DNA of 8,062 bases from CAVVIO01 sp963748095 (GTDB lineage Bacteria > Bacteroidota > Bacteroidia > Bacteroidales > UBA10428): the NCBI GenBank assembly GCA_963748095.1, contig CAVVIO010000010.1, forward strand, positions 1 through 8,062, read 5' to 3'. Position numbers and translations under genes: made by a program. How positions within the stretch are numbered: position 1 is the stretch's first letter; the number at the start of each line of letters is the position of its first letter. Below the pieces are notes generated by a model. That model worked only from the letters and a program-made list of their open reading frames with translations, was not told the DNA's origin and made no database searches. This document shows, one piece after another, positions 6,320-8,062 of the stretch.

Positions 6320-7362
6320 ATGAAATTCAAAGAACTAAAAAGAGCAAATCACTTCAACAAAATCTCTACAATTATTTTCATAGTTGTTACATCTACATTA
6401 ATTGCCTTTTTCTTTCAGGGGCCTAAACTATTTTCATCATTTATCTACTATCTGAAGTTCTCGTCCTATGGATATGCACTTGGTTTTTCATTCTGGCTCG
6501 GCCATTCGGCAATTGGCAAATTTACCGAAGAAAAGCTTGACTGGACCAAAAACCTCAAAAAGGCAAATATAATCAGCTTGTTGATGTACATCGTTTATGG
6601 CTTTATTGTTTGTTCAATTTTACCCTACCTGTTTTACCGTTATGTATTAGAATTGAGCGAACGAGATCTTTTTATTACTGTATTGATAATGGCTTTAATG
6701 ATATTTTCCATTGACATGATTGCTATTTCCCTTTTTTATTCAACTTACCTGACTAAATACTGGAAAAAGTCAATTGAGGCGAATGAGGAATTAAAAAGAG
6801 AAAACTTATTGGCTAAATATGAAGCGTTAAAGAACCAGGTAAACCCGCATTTCCTGTTTAACAGCCTGAATACCCTTAGCGGTGTGGTTGAACAAAAACC
6901 TGAATTGGCCACTGATTTTATTAAGAAACTATCGGATATTTACAGATATGTGTTCGAGCAAAATGATAAAGAATTGGTATCAGTAAATGATGAAATGAAA
7001 TTTGTGGAGGATTATATATTTCTTTCGAAAATGCGATTTGGAGAAGCGCTGTTATTTAATTCCGATTTACCTGCCAACAATACTATTCAAATAGTTCCTT
7101 TGGGTATACAAATGTTGGTAGAAAATGCCATCAAACACAATATTATAACTGATGATATACCATTACAAATTGAAATAGTGTGGAAGATGGTTCTATAATT
7201 GTAAAAAACAACCTTCAGAAGAAGAATACAATTATTGCCAAAAAAGAACCATTGGGACTTGAAAACCTGAAACACAGATATGAATATCTTTCTGATTCAT
7301 CAATGGTGGTAATTGAGTCTGATAAAGAATTCACTGTAAAATTACCAGTTATTAAAGCTTAA
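6320..7362 (+). pseudogene. LytS/YehU-type sensor histidine kinase, frameshifted near 7178-7181
   Basis: The frame from ATG 6320 runs 292 codons to a TAA at 7196-7198. It has four membrane helices (about 15-33, 47-65, 84-106 and 117-142), a charged coiled-coil linker (149-170), the His_kinase box NPHFLFNSLN with phosphoacceptor His177, and the N-box VENAIKHN. It then fails: the next family motifs are in another frame at 7180-7362, as EDGSIIVKNNLQKK, GLENLKHRY (the G-box-like motif) and the ending FTVKLP. Adding one base near 7178-7181 joins the two into a 347-residue protein of normal family shape; removing two bases also works. So this is a recent pseudogene, a sequence error, or a genuine frameshifting site, although no canonical slippery heptamer is present. 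As written, the product lacks the C-terminal half of the ATP-binding domain and should be inactive. A LytTR regulator starts 5 bases after the rejoined stop codon. Confidence 0.9.
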
Positions 7363-7367
7363 TATGT

Positions 7368-8062
7368 ATGATTTGCCTGATAATTGAAGACGAAAAAACA
7401 GCAGCCGAAAGGCTGTCAGGATTAATTAAAAAATATGATCAGACAATTGAAATTACCGGGGTAATCCAATCGGTTAAAAAGGCTGTGGAATGGTTAAATA
7501 CCAATCAGACTCCCGATCTGATATTCATGGACATCCAGCTGGCCGATGGGTTGAGCTTCGAAATATTTGAACAGACCATTGTAAAAACACCAGTAATTTT
7601 CACTACTGCCTTTGATGAATATGCACTTAAAGCATTTAAAGTAAACAGTATTGATTATTTGTTAAAACCCATTGATCAAAATGAACTAAATAACGCCATC
7701 AATAAATTTAAAGAAAACAATACAACAAACGAGATCCCCACACAGGTATTTGACAGCATATTGCATTCCCTGACAAAGAATTATAAAAACAAATTTGTAC
7801 TTAAAGTAGGTGAGCACATTAAAGTTTTTACAATTGATGATGTGCAGTGTTTCTACAGCATGGAAAAATATACTTTTCTTCAAAACAATTCAGGACGCGA
7901 TTATGCCATCAATTATACCCTTGATCAGTTGGAAGATTTATTAGATCCGGCACAGTTTTTCCGAATCAACCGGAAATTCATTGTTTCTTCTTCAGCCATT
8001 TCAGACATCATTAGCTATTCCAATAGCCGTTTGCGGGTAAAGCTTCATTCAAACGAGTCGGA
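7368..8062 (+). CDS. LytTR-family response regulator, 3' end outside window
   Basis: The frame starts at ATG 7368 and is open to the window end, giving 231 codons out of roughly 240-250 expected. Another ATG at 7364 is out of frame and stops after seven codons, so 7368 is the start. The receiver domain is complete: acidic pocket EDE (7-9), phosphoacceptor Asp55 in IFMDIQL, Thr79-Thr80, and Lys100 in the LLKP motif. From about 140 a LytTR DNA-binding domain follows (FVLKVGEHIKVFTIDDVQ, then the EKYTF strand, then FFRINRKFIV). This is the cognate partner of the kinase just upstream. LytTR regulators bind direct repeats upstream of target genes, and the adjacent exporter is the obvious candidate target, though I could not identify such repeats. 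If the kinase is truly broken, this regulator is orphaned or cross-activated. Confidence 0.95.
   Translation, partial: MICLIIEDEKTAAERLSGLIKKYDQTIEITGVIQSVKKAVEWLNTNQTPDLIFMDIQLADGLSFEIFEQTIVKTPVIFTTAFDEYALKAFKVNSIDYLLKPIDQNELNNAINKFKENNTTNEIPTQVFDSILHSLTKNYKNKFVLKVGEHIKVFTIDDVQCFYSMEKYTFLQNNSGRDYAINYTLDQLEDLLDPAQFFRINRKFIVSSSAISDIISYSNSRLRVKLHSNES

Noticed and set aside
7180..7362. Separate 60-residue gene starting at GTG 7180
   Set aside because: Its sequence is the C-terminal ATP-binding part of the upstream kinase; it is the second half of the frameshifted gene, not an independent one.
7686..7883. Minus-strand ORF within the response regulator
   Set aside because: It lies entirely opposite well-supported receiver and LytTR domain sequence and has no recognisable product.

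Overview
The window looks like chromosomal DNA from a Bacteroidota (Bacteroidetes) bacterium. The evidence is low to moderate G+C, almost no Shine-Dalgarno sequences, a short FtsX-type permease C-terminus with the motifs usual in that phylum, a SPII lipoprotein paired with an outer-membrane barrel, and a LytS-type kinase with a LytTR regulator of the Bacteroidota style (NNLQKK in the kinase, FFRINR in the regulator). All genes read on the + strand.

Layout. Positions 1-515 hold the 3' end of an FtsX/MacB-like ABC permease. Positions 516-825 have no convincing gene but carry a degenerate 41-bp repeat, the first copy of a 52-bp dispersed repeat, and an inverted repeat in the leader of the next gene. 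Positions 826-3431 hold a two-gene unit: a 622-aa predicted lipoprotein with Ig/Fn3-like and beta-propeller-like parts, then a 238-aa predicted outer-membrane beta-barrel. After a small hairpin and the second 52-bp repeat copy comes a 176-aa three-helix membrane protein with a Coa1-like tail (3716-4246), closed by a good intrinsic terminator (4296-4330). Positions 4525-6203 encode an ABC-2 exporter: an ATPase and a permease overlapping by 4 bp. Positions 6320-8062 encode a LytS/YehU-type sensor kinase, broken by a frameshift near 7178-7181, and a LytTR response regulator cut by the window end.

How the parts may work together. The ABC-2 exporter and the two-component pair form a familiar kind of locus in which the pair could control the exporter, but the kinase as written loses the C-terminal part of its ATP-binding domain. 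The lipoprotein and barrel are probably one envelope module of unknown function. They and the Coa1-like gene lie in a block that is visibly more AT-rich than the ABC genes on the right: one 60-base line inside the lipoprotein has 15 G+C, against 27 in a line inside the ATPase. The block may be an accessory insertion.

The two observations most worth checking are the near-identical repeats at 625-676 and 3550-3601, each upstream of a gene and each with the spacing of a Bacteroidota promoter, and the frameshift in the kinase. I found no CRISPR array, tRNA, rRNA, transposase or clear insertion-sequence end.
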